Assembly: GCA_964219355.1 (NCBI GenBank) | Contig: CAXPOZ010000001.1 | Location: 186,001-250,000 of the forward strand | DNA: 64,000 bases | Direction: 5' to 3' | Origin: Parvularcula sp964219355 | GTDB lineage: Bacteria; Pseudomonadota; Alphaproteobacteria; Caulobacterales; Parvularculaceae | Part shown: piece by piece, positions 45,490-54,539 of the stretch | How the letters are laid out: each line of letters starts with the position of its first letter | Position numbering within the stretch: the stretch's first letter is position 1 | The notes under the pieces: model-generated | Databases searched by the model: none | The model's input: only the letters and a program-made list of their open reading frames with translations | Told to the model about the DNA's origin: nothing | Program-made: the position numbers and the translations under genes

Positions 45490-46104
45490 ATGAATGATGA
45501 TGCAGTTACCATCGACGCATTAAAGCATGTCGCTAGCATTAGCGCAGGACACCCTATCCGCGGGTCTGTCGATGCCTTGCAGCCGGGTGATACTGGCGTG
45601 ATTCAACTGCGGGATGTGAGTGCGGACCATGAAATCGGATGGAGTGGCATCAAGCGGGTCCTGCTCCCGAAATCGCGCGAGATAGGGATTCTTGGCACCG
45701 AGGATGTGCTGTTCGCGGGACGGGGTATGCGTTGCTATGCTTTGGCAGTTGGTGAGGCGCCGTTCCCGGCCGTCGCAGCCCCGCATTTTTTCGTCATCAA
45801 AATTCAGGATACGAACGTCATCAGCCCAAAGTTTCTGGCGTGGCAACTAAACCAACGCCCCGCACAGGATTATTTTCAGCGGGTGTCCGCTGGTACTGCT
45901 CAACGAAGCATTCGGCGTAGTTCTCTGGAAGAACTGGAAATTCAGATACCTTCATTGTACAAACAAAATATGATTTGCGAACTATGGGCTACCGCACAGG
46001 CCGAGCAACGCCGATTGCGCCGCCTTGAAAAAGTCCGAAACAAACAATTGGAGGCTATCGCTTTCGACCTCCTGAACCAAAATGAGGGAACGCACCATGA
46101 GTAA
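45490..46104 (+). CDS. Half-size type I specificity (HsdS-like) subunit
   Basis: 204 aa, about half the normal HsdS length. It has one target-recognition-domain pattern (VIQLRDVSADHEIGWSG, VLFAGRGMRCYALAV, ISPKFLAWQLNQRPAQDYFQ, RRSSLEELEIQIPSLYKQ), followed by the conserved coiled-coil helix (ICELWATAQAEQRRLRRLEKVRNKQLEAIA). Single-TRD proteins can act as homodimeric S subunits or combine with a full S subunit. It overlaps HsdM by eight bases. A separate full-length HsdS lies two genes downstream, so this operon encodes one or two DNA specificities. The start ATG lacks a ribosome site; see the promoter note. Confidence 0.78.
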   Translation: MNDDAVTIDALKHVASISAGHPIRGSVDALQPGDTGVIQLRDVSADHEIGWSGIKRVLLPKSREIGILGTEDVLFAGRGMRCYALAVGEAPFPAVAAPHFFVIKIQDTNVISPKFLAWQLNQRPAQDYFQRVSAGTAQRSIRRSSLEELEIQIPSLYKQNMICELWATAQAEQRRLRRLEKVRNKQLEAIAFDLLNQNEGTHHE

Positions 46105-47611
46105 TCCGATAAAGCAGGACGAAATCAATAAGGCCGTTTGGGCAGCTTGTGATACGTTTCGCGGGACCGTTTCAGCTGATATTTATAAAGACTATGTCCT
46201 GACGATGCTCTTTTTGAAATACATCAGTGATGTATGGCAGGATCATTACGATAAGTACAAAGAAGAATATGGCGATGAACCGGAATTGATCGCTGAAATG
46301 ATGAAGACTGAGCGCTTCATCCTGCCCGAGAGCGCCAACTTCTACGCCCTCCACAAACGCCGTCACGAAGCAGGAAATGGCGAGCGCATCGATAAGGCGC
46401 TGCACGCGATTGAAGAAGCCAATATTGGCAAGCTCCGGGATGTCTTCCAGGACATCAGCTTCAACTCGAACAAACTTGGCGAGGAAGCAACGAAGAATGA
46501 GCTTCTAAAGGATCTCCTCGAAGACTTCGACAAAGATACGCTCAATCTGCGCCCAAGTCGCATCGGCAAACTCGACATCATTGGGAATGCTTATGAGTAT
46601 CTCATCAAGCAGTTCGCAGCTGACTCCGGCAGGAAAGCGGGAGAATTCTACACGCCCCCGGAAGTCTCAGAGCTGATGGCGGAACTCGTCAATCCGAAGG
46701 AAGGCGATGAGATCTGTGATCCTACTTGCGGCTCCGGTTCATTGTTGATGAAATGCGGTCGACTTATCCAGGAGAGGCACAAGGGCTCAAAGAAGTACGC
46801 CCTATACGGACAAGAAGCGATTGGCAGTACCTGGGCGCTCGCCAAGATGAACATGTTTCTGCATGGCGAGGATAATCACCGCATTGAATGGGGTGATACG
46901 ATCAGGAATCCCAAGCTTTTGGACGGTGACGACAGCCTTAAGCATTTTGACATTGTAGTAGCCAATCCCCCGTTCAGCCTTGATAAATGGGGGCACGGAT
47001 CAGCGGAGGCTGACAAATTCGGCCGGTTCCGCAGGGGCATTCCACCAAAAACTAAGGGCGATTACGCCTTCATTCTCCACATGATCGAGACCATGAAGCC
47101 AAAGTCAGGGCGTATGGCCGTGGTCGCTCCCCACGGTGTGCTTTTCCGTGGTTCATCAGAAGGTAAGATTCGCAAAAAACTGATCGAAGAGAACCTTCTA
47201 GATACAGTGATCGGCTTACCGGAGAAACTATTCTACGGCACGGGCATCCCCGCTGCCATCCTTGTGCTGAAAAAGAAGAAGGGAGACGACAAGGTCCTCT
47301 TCATCGACGCTAGCCGTGAATTCCAATCCGGCAAGAACCAGAACCAGCTGTCCGACGACAATATCAAGAAAATTGTCGAGACCTATCAGGCGCGCGAGAG
47401 CGTCGACAAATACGCCTATCTCGCCACACCAGAAGAGATCGAAGAGAACGACTTCAACCTTAACATCCCGCGCTATGTGGATACGTTTGAGGAGGAAGAA
47501 GAAATCGACCTGATGGCAGTGCGCGCCGAGCGTGAAAAGCTGAAGGGCGAACTCGCCGAACTTGAGATCAAGATGGACGGCTACCTCAAAGAGCTGGGGT
47601 ATCTGTCATGA
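46097..47611 (+). CDS. hsdM: Type I restriction-modification methyltransferase subunit
   Basis: 504-aa adenine N6-methyltransferase. It has an N-terminal HsdM helical domain (IKQDEINKAVWAACDTFRG), then SAM motif I DPTCGSGSLL (near 212) and catalytic motif IV NPPF (near 291), preceded by GEFYTPPEVSELM. The C-terminus is a Glu/Lys-rich helix for S-subunit contact. The start MSNPIKQ at 46097 overlaps the half-S gene; an ATG-like start five codons earlier adds only MRERT. It forms the M2S modification enzyme with HsdS and, with HsdR, the restriction complex. The stop overlaps the RhuM start (ATGA). Confidence 0.96.
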   Translation: MSNPIKQDEINKAVWAACDTFRGTVSADIYKDYVLTMLFLKYISDVWQDHYDKYKEEYGDEPELIAEMMKTERFILPESANFYALHKRRHEAGNGERIDKALHAIEEANIGKLRDVFQDISFNSNKLGEEATKNELLKDLLEDFDKDTLNLRPSRIGKLDIIGNAYEYLIKQFAADSGRKAGEFYTPPEVSELMAELVNPKEGDEICDPTCGSGSLLMKCGRLIQERHKGSKKYALYGQEAIGSTWALAKMNMFLHGEDNHRIEWGDTIRNPKLLDGDDSLKHFDIVVANPPFSLDKWGHGSAEADKFGRFRRGIPPKTKGDYAFILHMIETMKPKSGRMAVVAPHGVLFRGSSEGKIRKKLIEENLLDTVIGLPEKLFYGTGIPAAILVLKKKKGDDKVLFIDASREFQSGKNQNQLSDDNIKKIVETYQARESVDKYAYLATPEEIEENDFNLNIPRYVDTFEEEEEIDLMAVRAEREKLKGELAELEIKMDGYLKELGYLS

Positions 47612-48675
47612 GCGAGCCGACACCCAAAGGCGAGCTGATCCTCTACCAGACCGAAGACGGGCTGACCGAAATTCAGCTGCGCGCGCTGGACGGGACGGTG
47701 TGGCTTACCCAAGCAGAGATTGCGGAGCTGTTCGATACCTCGCCGCAGAATATCACGCTCCATCTCAAAGCGATCTACGACGAAGATGAGCTGACCGAAG
47801 AGGCAACTTGTAAGGAATTCTTACAAGTTCGATCCGAGGGCGCGCGGCAGGTCGAACGCAAGCTAAAGCATTATAATTTAAGCGCAATTCTCGCGATCGG
47901 TTTCCGGGTGCGCTCTCCCCGTGCAACTCAGTTCCGCCGTTGGGCCAACACCTCGTTACAGGAATATCTGGTTAAGGGGTTCGTCATGAATGACGAGCGC
48001 TTGAAAAATCCGGAAGCGGATTACTTCGAAGAGCTGCTCGCCCGCATCCGCGACATCCGCTCGTCGGAGAAGCTGTTCTACAAAAAGGTGCTCGAAATCT
48101 ACGCGACCAGCGTGGACTACGACCCTAGTGATGAAGCCTCAACGCTCTTCTTTCAGACCGTACAAAACAAAATGCACTGGGCGGCGCACGGCCATACGGC
48201 GGCGGAGATTGTCGTTAAACGCGCCGATGCGGACAAGGATCATATGGGCCTGACCAGCTGGGCGAACCAGTCAAAGGGCGGCCCGCCGCGCAAAGCGGAC
48301 GCCGTCGTCGCGAAGAATTATCTGAACGAAGAGGAAATCGAAGCGCTGAACCGCATCGTCACCGCATATCTGGAATTTGCGGAAGTCCAGGCGATGAACC
48401 GCAAACCCATGACCATGCGCGACTGGATCACTAAGCTGGATGATTTCCTGAAGCTCGGCGACCGCGATGTCCTCACCCATGCGGGCAAGGTCACGGCCAA
48501 GCTCGCGCGCGACAAAGGCGGCGCAGAATATGAGCGCTGGCATACGCGCGCCATCAACGCCCCCAGCCCAGCGGAAGAGCACTTCCTGGAAGCCGTCCAG
48601 AAAACCAAAAAGATCGAAGCCGCTAAACCAACGGCGAAGCGCAAGAAGGCGACAAAGAAAGGCGGCGGGGAATGA
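47608..48675 (+). CDS. rhuM: RhuM-family protein in the restriction operon
   Basis: 355 aa. It begins with a DNA-binding-like domain (TVWLTQAEIAELFDTSPQNITLHLKAIYDEDEL, read in parts), then RQVERKLKHYNLSAILAIGFRVRSP and FRRWAN, the hallmark segments of the virulence RhuM (Bro-N-like) family. A helical C-terminus ends in a Lys-rich tail. It is coupled to hsdM by ATGA and to hsdS by ATGA. RhuM genes are often found inside type I systems, but their function there is unsettled. The operon position suggests a regulator or accessory subunit. Confidence 0.9.
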   Translation: MSEPTPKGELILYQTEDGLTEIQLRALDGTVWLTQAEIAELFDTSPQNITLHLKAIYDEDELTEEATCKEFLQVRSEGARQVERKLKHYNLSAILAIGFRVRSPRATQFRRWANTSLQEYLVKGFVMNDERLKNPEADYFEELLARIRDIRSSEKLFYKKVLEIYATSVDYDPSDEASTLFFQTVQNKMHWAAHGHTAAEIVVKRADADKDHMGLTSWANQSKGGPPRKADAVVAKNYLNEEEIEALNRIVTAYLEFAEVQAMNRKPMTMRDWITKLDDFLKLGDRDVLTHAGKVTAKLARDKGGAEYERWHTRAINAPSPAEEHFLEAVQKTKKIEAAKPTAKRKKATKKGGGE

Positions 48676-49892
48676 CGTCAGTCACTAAATTGTCTGCATA
48701 CCCGGCCTCAGTTCAACCGGGCATTCCAAAGCTGCTTGATACGCCTGAAGGTTGGCGGCGCGCACCTTTGTCGGAGTATCTGAAAGAAGTTCCACGCCGG
48801 ATCAAAATGGACGATGACGAGGAATTCAATCTCGTCACCGTTAAACGGTCACGTGGGGGCGTTGTACTTCGCGAGCGCCTTACCGGACGCGAAATCTCGG
48901 TCAAATCGCAGTTTAAAATCGAGGAAGGCGACTTCCTGATTTCCAAGCGTCAGATTGTGCACGGCGCTTGTGGCCTTGTACCCGCTGAACTCGCTGGATC
49001 GATCGTATCGAACGAATATTCCGTATTACGGGACAAGGGGAACATCTGCCTCAGTTATCTGAACTATCTGGCTCACTCGACTTATTTTCAACAAACATGC
49101 TTTCACTCAAGCATCGGCGTTCATATCGAAAAAATGATCTTCAAGCTCGATCGCTGGCTTGGCTGGGAATTCAATGTCCCACCGCTTAGCGAGCAAAAGC
49201 GGATTGCGGAGATTTTGTCGGCCTGGGATCGGGCGATTGAGACGACCGAGAAGCTGATCGCCAACAGCGAGGCGCAGAAAAAAGCGCTCATGCAGCAACT
49301 CCTCACCGGCAAAAAACGCCTGCCAGGTTTCAGCGGGGAGTGGACGAAAGGAAAATTCGGTGACATTGCAAAGATTCGGAAAGGCAAAGCGCTTAGCAGT
49401 AAAGACCTAAAGCCTGGCCCCTATCCAGTCATCGCAGGCGGCAAAGCAAGCCCTTACTCGCATGCTGAATTTACGCACACGGACGTAGTAACAGTTAGCG
49501 CTAGCGGTGCCTATGCTGGATATGTAGCTTTTCACCCGCGCAAGATTTGGGCTTCAGATTGTTCCGTTATTCAAGGAACAGACCATCTAGATATCGATTA
49601 TGCATTTCATTATCTTTCTTGGAATCAAACAAAGATATACTCGCTTCAAAGCGGCGGCGCGCAGCCGCACATCTATCCGTCTGATATTGAAAATCTAAAA
49701 ATCTCGGCACCACATATTGACGAACAGAAAGCAATAGCTGAGCTCCTTTCATCGGCTGGTAAATCTTGTAAATTACTTCGAAAAGAAGCCGGTCTATTGC
49801 ACGCCCAAAAATCCGCCCTGATGCAGCAACTCCTGACCGGCAAACGCCGCGCCAAGGTCTCCTCTGACAACAAGGAGGCTGCTGTTGCTTAG
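48672..49892 (+). CDS. hsdS: Type I restriction-modification specificity subunit
   Basis: 406-aa S subunit with two target-recognition domains, each followed by a conserved helix. The repeated helices are visible as QKKALMQQLLTGKKRLPGF (near 206) and QKSALMQQLLTGKRR (near 380). TRD1 spans about 20-180 and TRD2 about 215-360. These set the bipartite DNA target for methylation and cutting. The 5' end overlaps RhuM (ATGA) and the 3' end overlaps the next gene by eight bases. TRDs are AT-richer than the helices, as expected for horizontally shuffled specificity modules. Confidence 0.95.
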   Translation: MTSVTKLSAYPASVQPGIPKLLDTPEGWRRAPLSEYLKEVPRRIKMDDDEEFNLVTVKRSRGGVVLRERLTGREISVKSQFKIEEGDFLISKRQIVHGACGLVPAELAGSIVSNEYSVLRDKGNICLSYLNYLAHSTYFQQTCFHSSIGVHIEKMIFKLDRWLGWEFNVPPLSEQKRIAEILSAWDRAIETTEKLIANSEAQKKALMQQLLTGKKRLPGFSGEWTKGKFGDIAKIRKGKALSSKDLKPGPYPVIAGGKASPYSHAEFTHTDVVTVSASGAYAGYVAFHPRKIWASDCSVIQGTDHLDIDYAFHYLSWNQTKIYSLQSGGAQPHIYPSDIENLKISAPHIDEQKAIAELLSSAGKSCKLLRKEAGLLHAQKSALMQQLLTGKRRAKVSSDNKEAAVA

Positions 49893-50418
49893 CACCATTG
49901 CGAAATTGATGCTCACCAGTACGGCGCTCGCACCCGTTGCGCTGGTTTATGCCTGGGTGATGCATACTGATGGCGACACGAAAGTCGCGGTGGGACTGGT
50001 CGTCGTCGCCGTAACCCTTGTCACTATAATGCTTTGGCTTCTCAGCTACTGCCGCAAGCATCTTGAACGCTCCAAGTTCAAAGTGACATCCATTGAGGCA
50101 GCGGATCGTGAATATATCACCTTCATTCTGCTCTATCTCTCTCCGCTTTTCACGGCGGAGTTTGGAGACCTGAATTGGAATATTTTAATACCTACACTAA
50201 TCATATTCGTTCTCGTGATCAGCACGGGCTATGGATATCACTTCAACCCTTTGCTCGGCATCTTGGGTTGGCACTTCTACAAAGTCAGTACCGAGGAAGG
50301 CGTTTCCTATGTTTTGATTACAAAAAAAGAACTGAGGTCAGCACGACAGTGCCTCGATGTTGGACAGCTTACGGAATACATCGTCATCGACCTCCCGGAC
50401 GATAAGGAGATCAAATGA
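49885..50418 (+). CDS. kwaA: KwaA, membrane component of the Kiwa antiphage system
   Basis: 177-aa protein with four predicted TM helices (about 5-25, 32-52, 75-92, 96-113), then a soluble tail containing GYGYHFNPLLGILGWHFYKVSTEEGVSYVLITKK (read in parts), the pattern I associate with KwaA. In Kiwa, KwaA is thought to sense infection at the membrane and pass the signal to KwaB. The start is TTG with AAGGAGG seven bases upstream, inside the end of hsdS. Its stop overlaps kwaB (ATGA). The family call rests on the four-TM layout, the tail motif and the kwaB neighbour; it was not confirmed by search. Confidence 0.72.
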   Translation: MLSTIAKLMLTSTALAPVALVYAWVMHTDGDTKVAVGLVVVAVTLVTIMLWLLSYCRKHLERSKFKVTSIEAADREYITFILLYLSPLFTAEFGDLNWNILIPTLIIFVLVISTGYGYHFNPLLGILGWHFYKVSTEEGVSYVLITKKELRSARQCLDVGQLTEYIVIDLPDDKEIK

Positions 50419-51275
50419 CACTATATGCGTATTGCAAGCCCGGTGGCGTGGGGGAACTCAAACGAGTGCCTCTAACGAACGCGGTCCAAAGGCGAGTTAA
50501 GCAGGTGTTTCTCGATCAGGAAGCACGCTTAAAAAACGCGCGACCAAACGAGACAGATTTCGATGGGGACTGGAAGCCTGACGAGGACGAACTGCTTGTC
50601 TTAGACAATAGCGACGAGGTAACCGATGTCGTCAATGCCGCTATCGGAAACGCTGTCGCGCTGCCGAGAATAAACACGACAAATTTTGAGAACGAACAAA
50701 TCAAAGCACTGATAACTTGTGAAGGTGCTGCTGGCGCAGAGCGGCTCTTGATCCAGCGTTTTACAGGACAACAGCTGCTTCGTCGGAAACGTGCCTACCT
50801 TCTCGATGGGAACAACTTCCGCGAATTAGATGAGGCCGCTTTTACTCTTGGGTCGAGCATAACGTGCATTGTTGAAGACGGAGAACTGAAATTCGACAGC
50901 TATCACAATTTGCGCGCAATTTTCGATGTTGTCGATTTCTACGAAGAAGCCACTGACGCGGACATCGATACAATTGCCGCACATGCCTCAATTAATATTC
51001 CTGATGTAGATGGCTTCAAAGACGATGCAACACAAACGATCCGGAAACTTGTTCACAAGGTCATGAATAGCGGTGTTCTGGATGCGCACACCTCTCAAGA
51101 AATCCATGACCGAGCCGCCGATACCGGCCTCACCATCGACCTCATCAATGGGGTATTGCAGGTGCCAGATGATAAAGCTCTTGCGCGCCAGTTCTTTCGG
51201 TTTCTGGACGATAGCCTCTACGAAGCAGCGCTAAGCGGTCAGAGATATGTCACCAATTCTAAGAGGGCCATATAA
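50415..51275 (+). CDS. kwaB: KwaB, DUF4868-type effector of the Kiwa antiphage system
   Basis: 286-aa soluble protein matching the KwaB/DUF4868 outline: an acidic N-terminal half, LLRRKRAYLLDGNNFRELDEAAFTLGSSITCIVEDGEL in the middle (read in parts), and FDSYHNLRAIFDVVDFYEEATD before a helical C-terminus. KwaB proteins act in the cytoplasm and have been reported to bind DNA and block phage replication. It starts inside the kwaA stop (ATGA), and its TAA abuts the hsdR ATG with no spacing. That places the Kiwa pair inside the type I restriction operon. Confidence 0.72.
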   Translation: MTLYAYCKPGGVGELKRVPLTNAVQRRVKQVFLDQEARLKNARPNETDFDGDWKPDEDELLVLDNSDEVTDVVNAAIGNAVALPRINTTNFENEQIKALITCEGAAGAERLLIQRFTGQQLLRRKRAYLLDGNNFRELDEAAFTLGSSITCIVEDGELKFDSYHNLRAIFDVVDFYEEATDADIDTIAAHASINIPDVDGFKDDATQTIRKLVHKVMNSGVLDAHTSQEIHDRAADTGLTIDLINGVLQVPDDKALARQFFRFLDDSLYEAALSGQRYVTNSKRAI

Positions 51276-54200
51276 ATGACCCAAGCCCCGAACACCGCCG
51301 AGCAATATTCCGCCCACGTCCCCGCGCTGGCGACGCTGATGACGCTCGGCTGGGGCTACCTGCCTGCGGACAAGTGCGCAGCGCTTCGCGGCGGGAACAA
51401 AGCCGTCATCCTAAAGAGCGTTTTGATCGACGAGCTGAAGACCCGCCGGTTTGATTATAAGGGGCAAACCTACCCGCTTTCAAACAATGCGATTGACCAG
51501 ATCGTGCGGGACCTCTCCACGCCAAAGATGCAGGAAGGCCTCGGCGAGGCAAACGAGAAGATCTACCATATGCTCACCCTTGGCATCACGGTGACCGAGT
51601 TTGTGGAGGGCAAAAAGCATTCCGTTACCGTCCCCATTATCAACTGGGCCGAACCGGAAAAGAACAGCTTCCTCGTCACTGATGAGCTGGAGGTACTAAC
51701 CACGGACGGCACACGCACCCGCCGTCCGGACATTGTTGGCTATATCAACGGCCTGCCTCTGGTGATCATTGAGGCGAAGCGCCCCGACTCAGGCAATCCG
51801 AACAAATCGATGGTTGATGAAGGCATCAGCCAGACCATACGTAATCAGAAGAACGACGAAATCCCGCACCTCTTCGCCTATTCGCAGCTGCTCATGTCGA
51901 TCAGCGGGACGGATGGCCGCTACGCCACCACCAAGACGCCAAAGAAATTCTGGGCGACCTGGCACGAAGAAGAATTTGGGGAACAGCATTTCTCGCGCCT
52001 CAAGAACGAGCAGCTGCCTCTGGCCAATCGCGACGCGCTGCTATTTGGACGTCCACAATCGGTCCAACGCCATTTCAATCGGTTGTGGGATGGCGAGCAA
52101 TTTGTCACCGATCAGGACCGTTTGCTGATTAGCCTACTCAGCAAGGACCGCCTGCTCGAATTCATTCGCTATTTTATCATCTTTGATCGCAAGATCGGCA
52201 AGGTCGCCGCGCGCTATCAGCAAGCGTTCGGTATCAAGGCGCTGCTCAAACAGATTTCCACTTTCCGCCCCGATGGTGGACGCGAAGGTGGCGTGATCTG
52301 GCACACCACCGGCTCGGGCAAGAGCTTCACCATGGTGTTTCTATGCAAGGCGCTCTTGCTGCGCGAGAGCCTCGCCGAGTGCCGTGTTGTCGTGGTGACG
52401 GATCGGGTCGATCTGGAAAAGCAGCTTGCCCGCACCTTCCTGACCGGCGGCGCGCTCGGCCTCATGGATGGCGGGCGGCGTGAAGAGAACAAGGCGAAGG
52501 CGTCTACGGGGCGCGATCTCGCGAAGCGCATCGGTCAGGGGAATGAGCGGATCATCTTCTCGATCATCAACAAGTTTGGCACGGCGTCGAAGCTGCCAGA
52601 GTGCTATAATCCGTCAGAGAACATCATTGTCCTGATCGACGAAGGCCACCGTAGCCAGAGCGGCGAGAACCATGAACGGATGAAAAAGGCGCTCCCCAAT
52701 GCGTCCTATGTCGCGTTCACCGGCACACCGCTTCTCAAGAACGATAAGACGACGAACAAGTTCGGCCCGATCATTCATGCGTATACGATGCAGCGCGCGG
52801 TCGAGGACGGCACGGTCACGCCGCTTCTTTATGAAGAGCGCCGTCCGGTCCTCGATATCAATGATACGGCGATCGACAACTGGTTCGAGAAGATTGCAGG
52901 TGATTTATCCGACAAACAGAAGAGTGATCTTAAGGAGAAGTATGGCAAGAAAGGGCAAGTGTATGGCGCGCAAGAGCGCATCAACCTAATCGCCTGGGAC
53001 GTCGCGAGCCATTTCGAGGAAAACTTCAAGGTCTTGAACAATGGCTTGAAGGGTCAGCTGGCCACCGACAGCAAGCTCTCGGCTGTTCGCTACAAGAAAG
53101 CTTTGGATGCTACCGGCAAAGTGACAAGTGCGGTCGTAATCTCACCGCCGGATACCCGCGAAGGCCATGAAGACGTCGATGAGTCTGAACTGCCTGAAGT
53201 TCAGCAATGGTGGAAGGAAAACGTCCGCGATGAGCCCGAAGAGTATGAGCGGAAGATCATCGAGGATTTTGGCGAGGAAGGTCCTCCCGATATTCTGATC
53301 GTCGTCGACAAGCTGCTCACCGGCTTTGATGAACCCAAGAACGCGGTTCTATATATCGACAAGCCGCTGAAGCAGCACAACCTCATTCAGGCCATCGCCC
53401 GCGTGAACCGCCTTCATGAAGAAAAAAAATACGGCCTTCTCATTGACTACCGGGGCATTTTAAAGGAACTCGATACAGCGATTACGGAGTATCACGATCT
53501 TGCTGAACGAACGCAAGGTGGGTTCGATATCGACGACCTAGAAGGACTCTATACGGACGTATCCACAGAGTATAAACGCCTTCCCGCGTTGCACGACGCT
53601 TTGTGGGCAGTTTTCGATAGCGTTAGAAACAAGAGTGACCGAGAGCAATATCGTCAACTGTTGATTCCTGTTCACGAAACAGGCGATGCCGGAGAGAGTA
53701 TCGATATCAACCAGAAACGGCGCGAAGATTTTTACGATGCGCTTACTGACTTTGGCATGTGCCTCAAAGTAGCTCTTGGATCGCAATCCTTCTTTGAAGA
53801 CCCATCCATTGATGAGGCGCAAATCGCTCTTTATAAGAATGATTTGAAGTTTTTCAGCGAATTACGGCGCACCGCCAAACGGGACGCACAGGAGACTATC
53901 GACTTCAGCGCATATGAAGACCAGATCAGGAAGCTAGTTGATCGACACGTTGTCGGTGAAGATATTCGAGATGCCGAGGGCGTCTATCTCGTAAATGAAC
54001 TAGGCCTCAAAGATGACCCGGAAGACTGGTCTGAAGAAAAACTGCGCAATGAAACGGATATTATTCGCTCGCGTCTTAAACGCACGATTGAACAAGAGTT
54101 GGCTGATGACCCTTACGCCCAGGCTCATTTCTCGGAACTCTTGAAACAAGCCATAGCTGAAGCCGAGGCACTTTTCGATCATCCCTATAAGCAATACGCC

Positions 54201-54539
54201 CTCTTCCAAGAGTTTGAGTCCGAGGTCGAAGAACGCTCAATCGCCGCCATTCCAGATTTGGTGGCAGACAATAAGCATGCACGCGCCTATTTCGGGATCC
54301 TCGCCATGACCGCACCGGATGGAGAGCCTGAAGCTTTTGCCGAGATTGGACTGGCACTCGACCAGATCGTGACGACAGCTGTCGCCGAAAACTCTTTAAA
54401 CCCGCAAAACATTGAGGCTGCCATCCGCAAGAATGCCCTGCCAATCATGTTCAAAGCAATCGGCCTTGAAAAGGCGAAAGACGCTCTCGAACAACTGATT
54501 GATGTGACACGTATCGGGTTGTCACGCGGTGAATTATAA
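51276..54539 (+). CDS. hsdR: Type I restriction endonuclease/translocase subunit
   Basis: 1087-aa motor-nuclease. The N-terminal PD-(D/E)XK site is visible as RRPDIVGYINGLPLVIIEAKRP, read in parts (Asp near 151, Glu-x-Lys near 165-167). SF2 helicase motifs are Walker A TTGSGKSFTM (near 343), motif II DEGHRSQ (near 454), TGTPL (motif III), and LTGFDEP and QAIARVNR (motifs V and VI). A helical C-terminal domain assembles with HsdM/HsdS. It is full length for the family. Its ATG follows the kwaB TAA directly, and its TAA overlaps the next ATG (TAATG). Confidence 0.96.
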   Translation: MTQAPNTAEQYSAHVPALATLMTLGWGYLPADKCAALRGGNKAVILKSVLIDELKTRRFDYKGQTYPLSNNAIDQIVRDLSTPKMQEGLGEANEKIYHMLTLGITVTEFVEGKKHSVTVPIINWAEPEKNSFLVTDELEVLTTDGTRTRRPDIVGYINGLPLVIIEAKRPDSGNPNKSMVDEGISQTIRNQKNDEIPHLFAYSQLLMSISGTDGRYATTKTPKKFWATWHEEEFGEQHFSRLKNEQLPLANRDALLFGRPQSVQRHFNRLWDGEQFVTDQDRLLISLLSKDRLLEFIRYFIIFDRKIGKVAARYQQAFGIKALLKQISTFRPDGGREGGVIWHTTGSGKSFTMVFLCKALLLRESLAECRVVVVTDRVDLEKQLARTFLTGGALGLMDGGRREENKAKASTGRDLAKRIGQGNERIIFSIINKFGTASKLPECYNPSENIIVLIDEGHRSQSGENHERMKKALPNASYVAFTGTPLLKNDKTTNKFGPIIHAYTMQRAVEDGTVTPLLYEERRPVLDINDTAIDNWFEKIAGDLSDKQKSDLKEKYGKKGQVYGAQERINLIAWDVASHFEENFKVLNNGLKGQLATDSKLSAVRYKKALDATGKVTSAVVISPPDTREGHEDVDESELPEVQQWWKENVRDEPEEYERKIIEDFGEEGPPDILIVVDKLLTGFDEPKNAVLYIDKPLKQHNLIQAIARVNRLHEEKKYGLLIDYRGILKELDTAITEYHDLAERTQGGFDIDDLEGLYTDVSTEYKRLPALHDALWAVFDSVRNKSDREQYRQLLIPVHETGDAGESIDINQKRREDFYDALTDFGMCLKVALGSQSFFEDPSIDEAQIALYKNDLKFFSELRRTAKRDAQETIDFSAYEDQIRKLVDRHVVGEDIRDAEGVYLVNELGLKDDPEDWSEEKLRNETDIIRSRLKRTIEQELADDPYAQAHFSELLKQAIAEAEALFDHPYKQYALFQEFESEVEERSIAAIPDLVADNKHARAYFGILAMTAPDGEPEAFAEIGLALDQIVTTAVAENSLNPQNIEAAIRKNALPIMFKAIGLEKAKDALEQLIDVTRIGLSRGEL

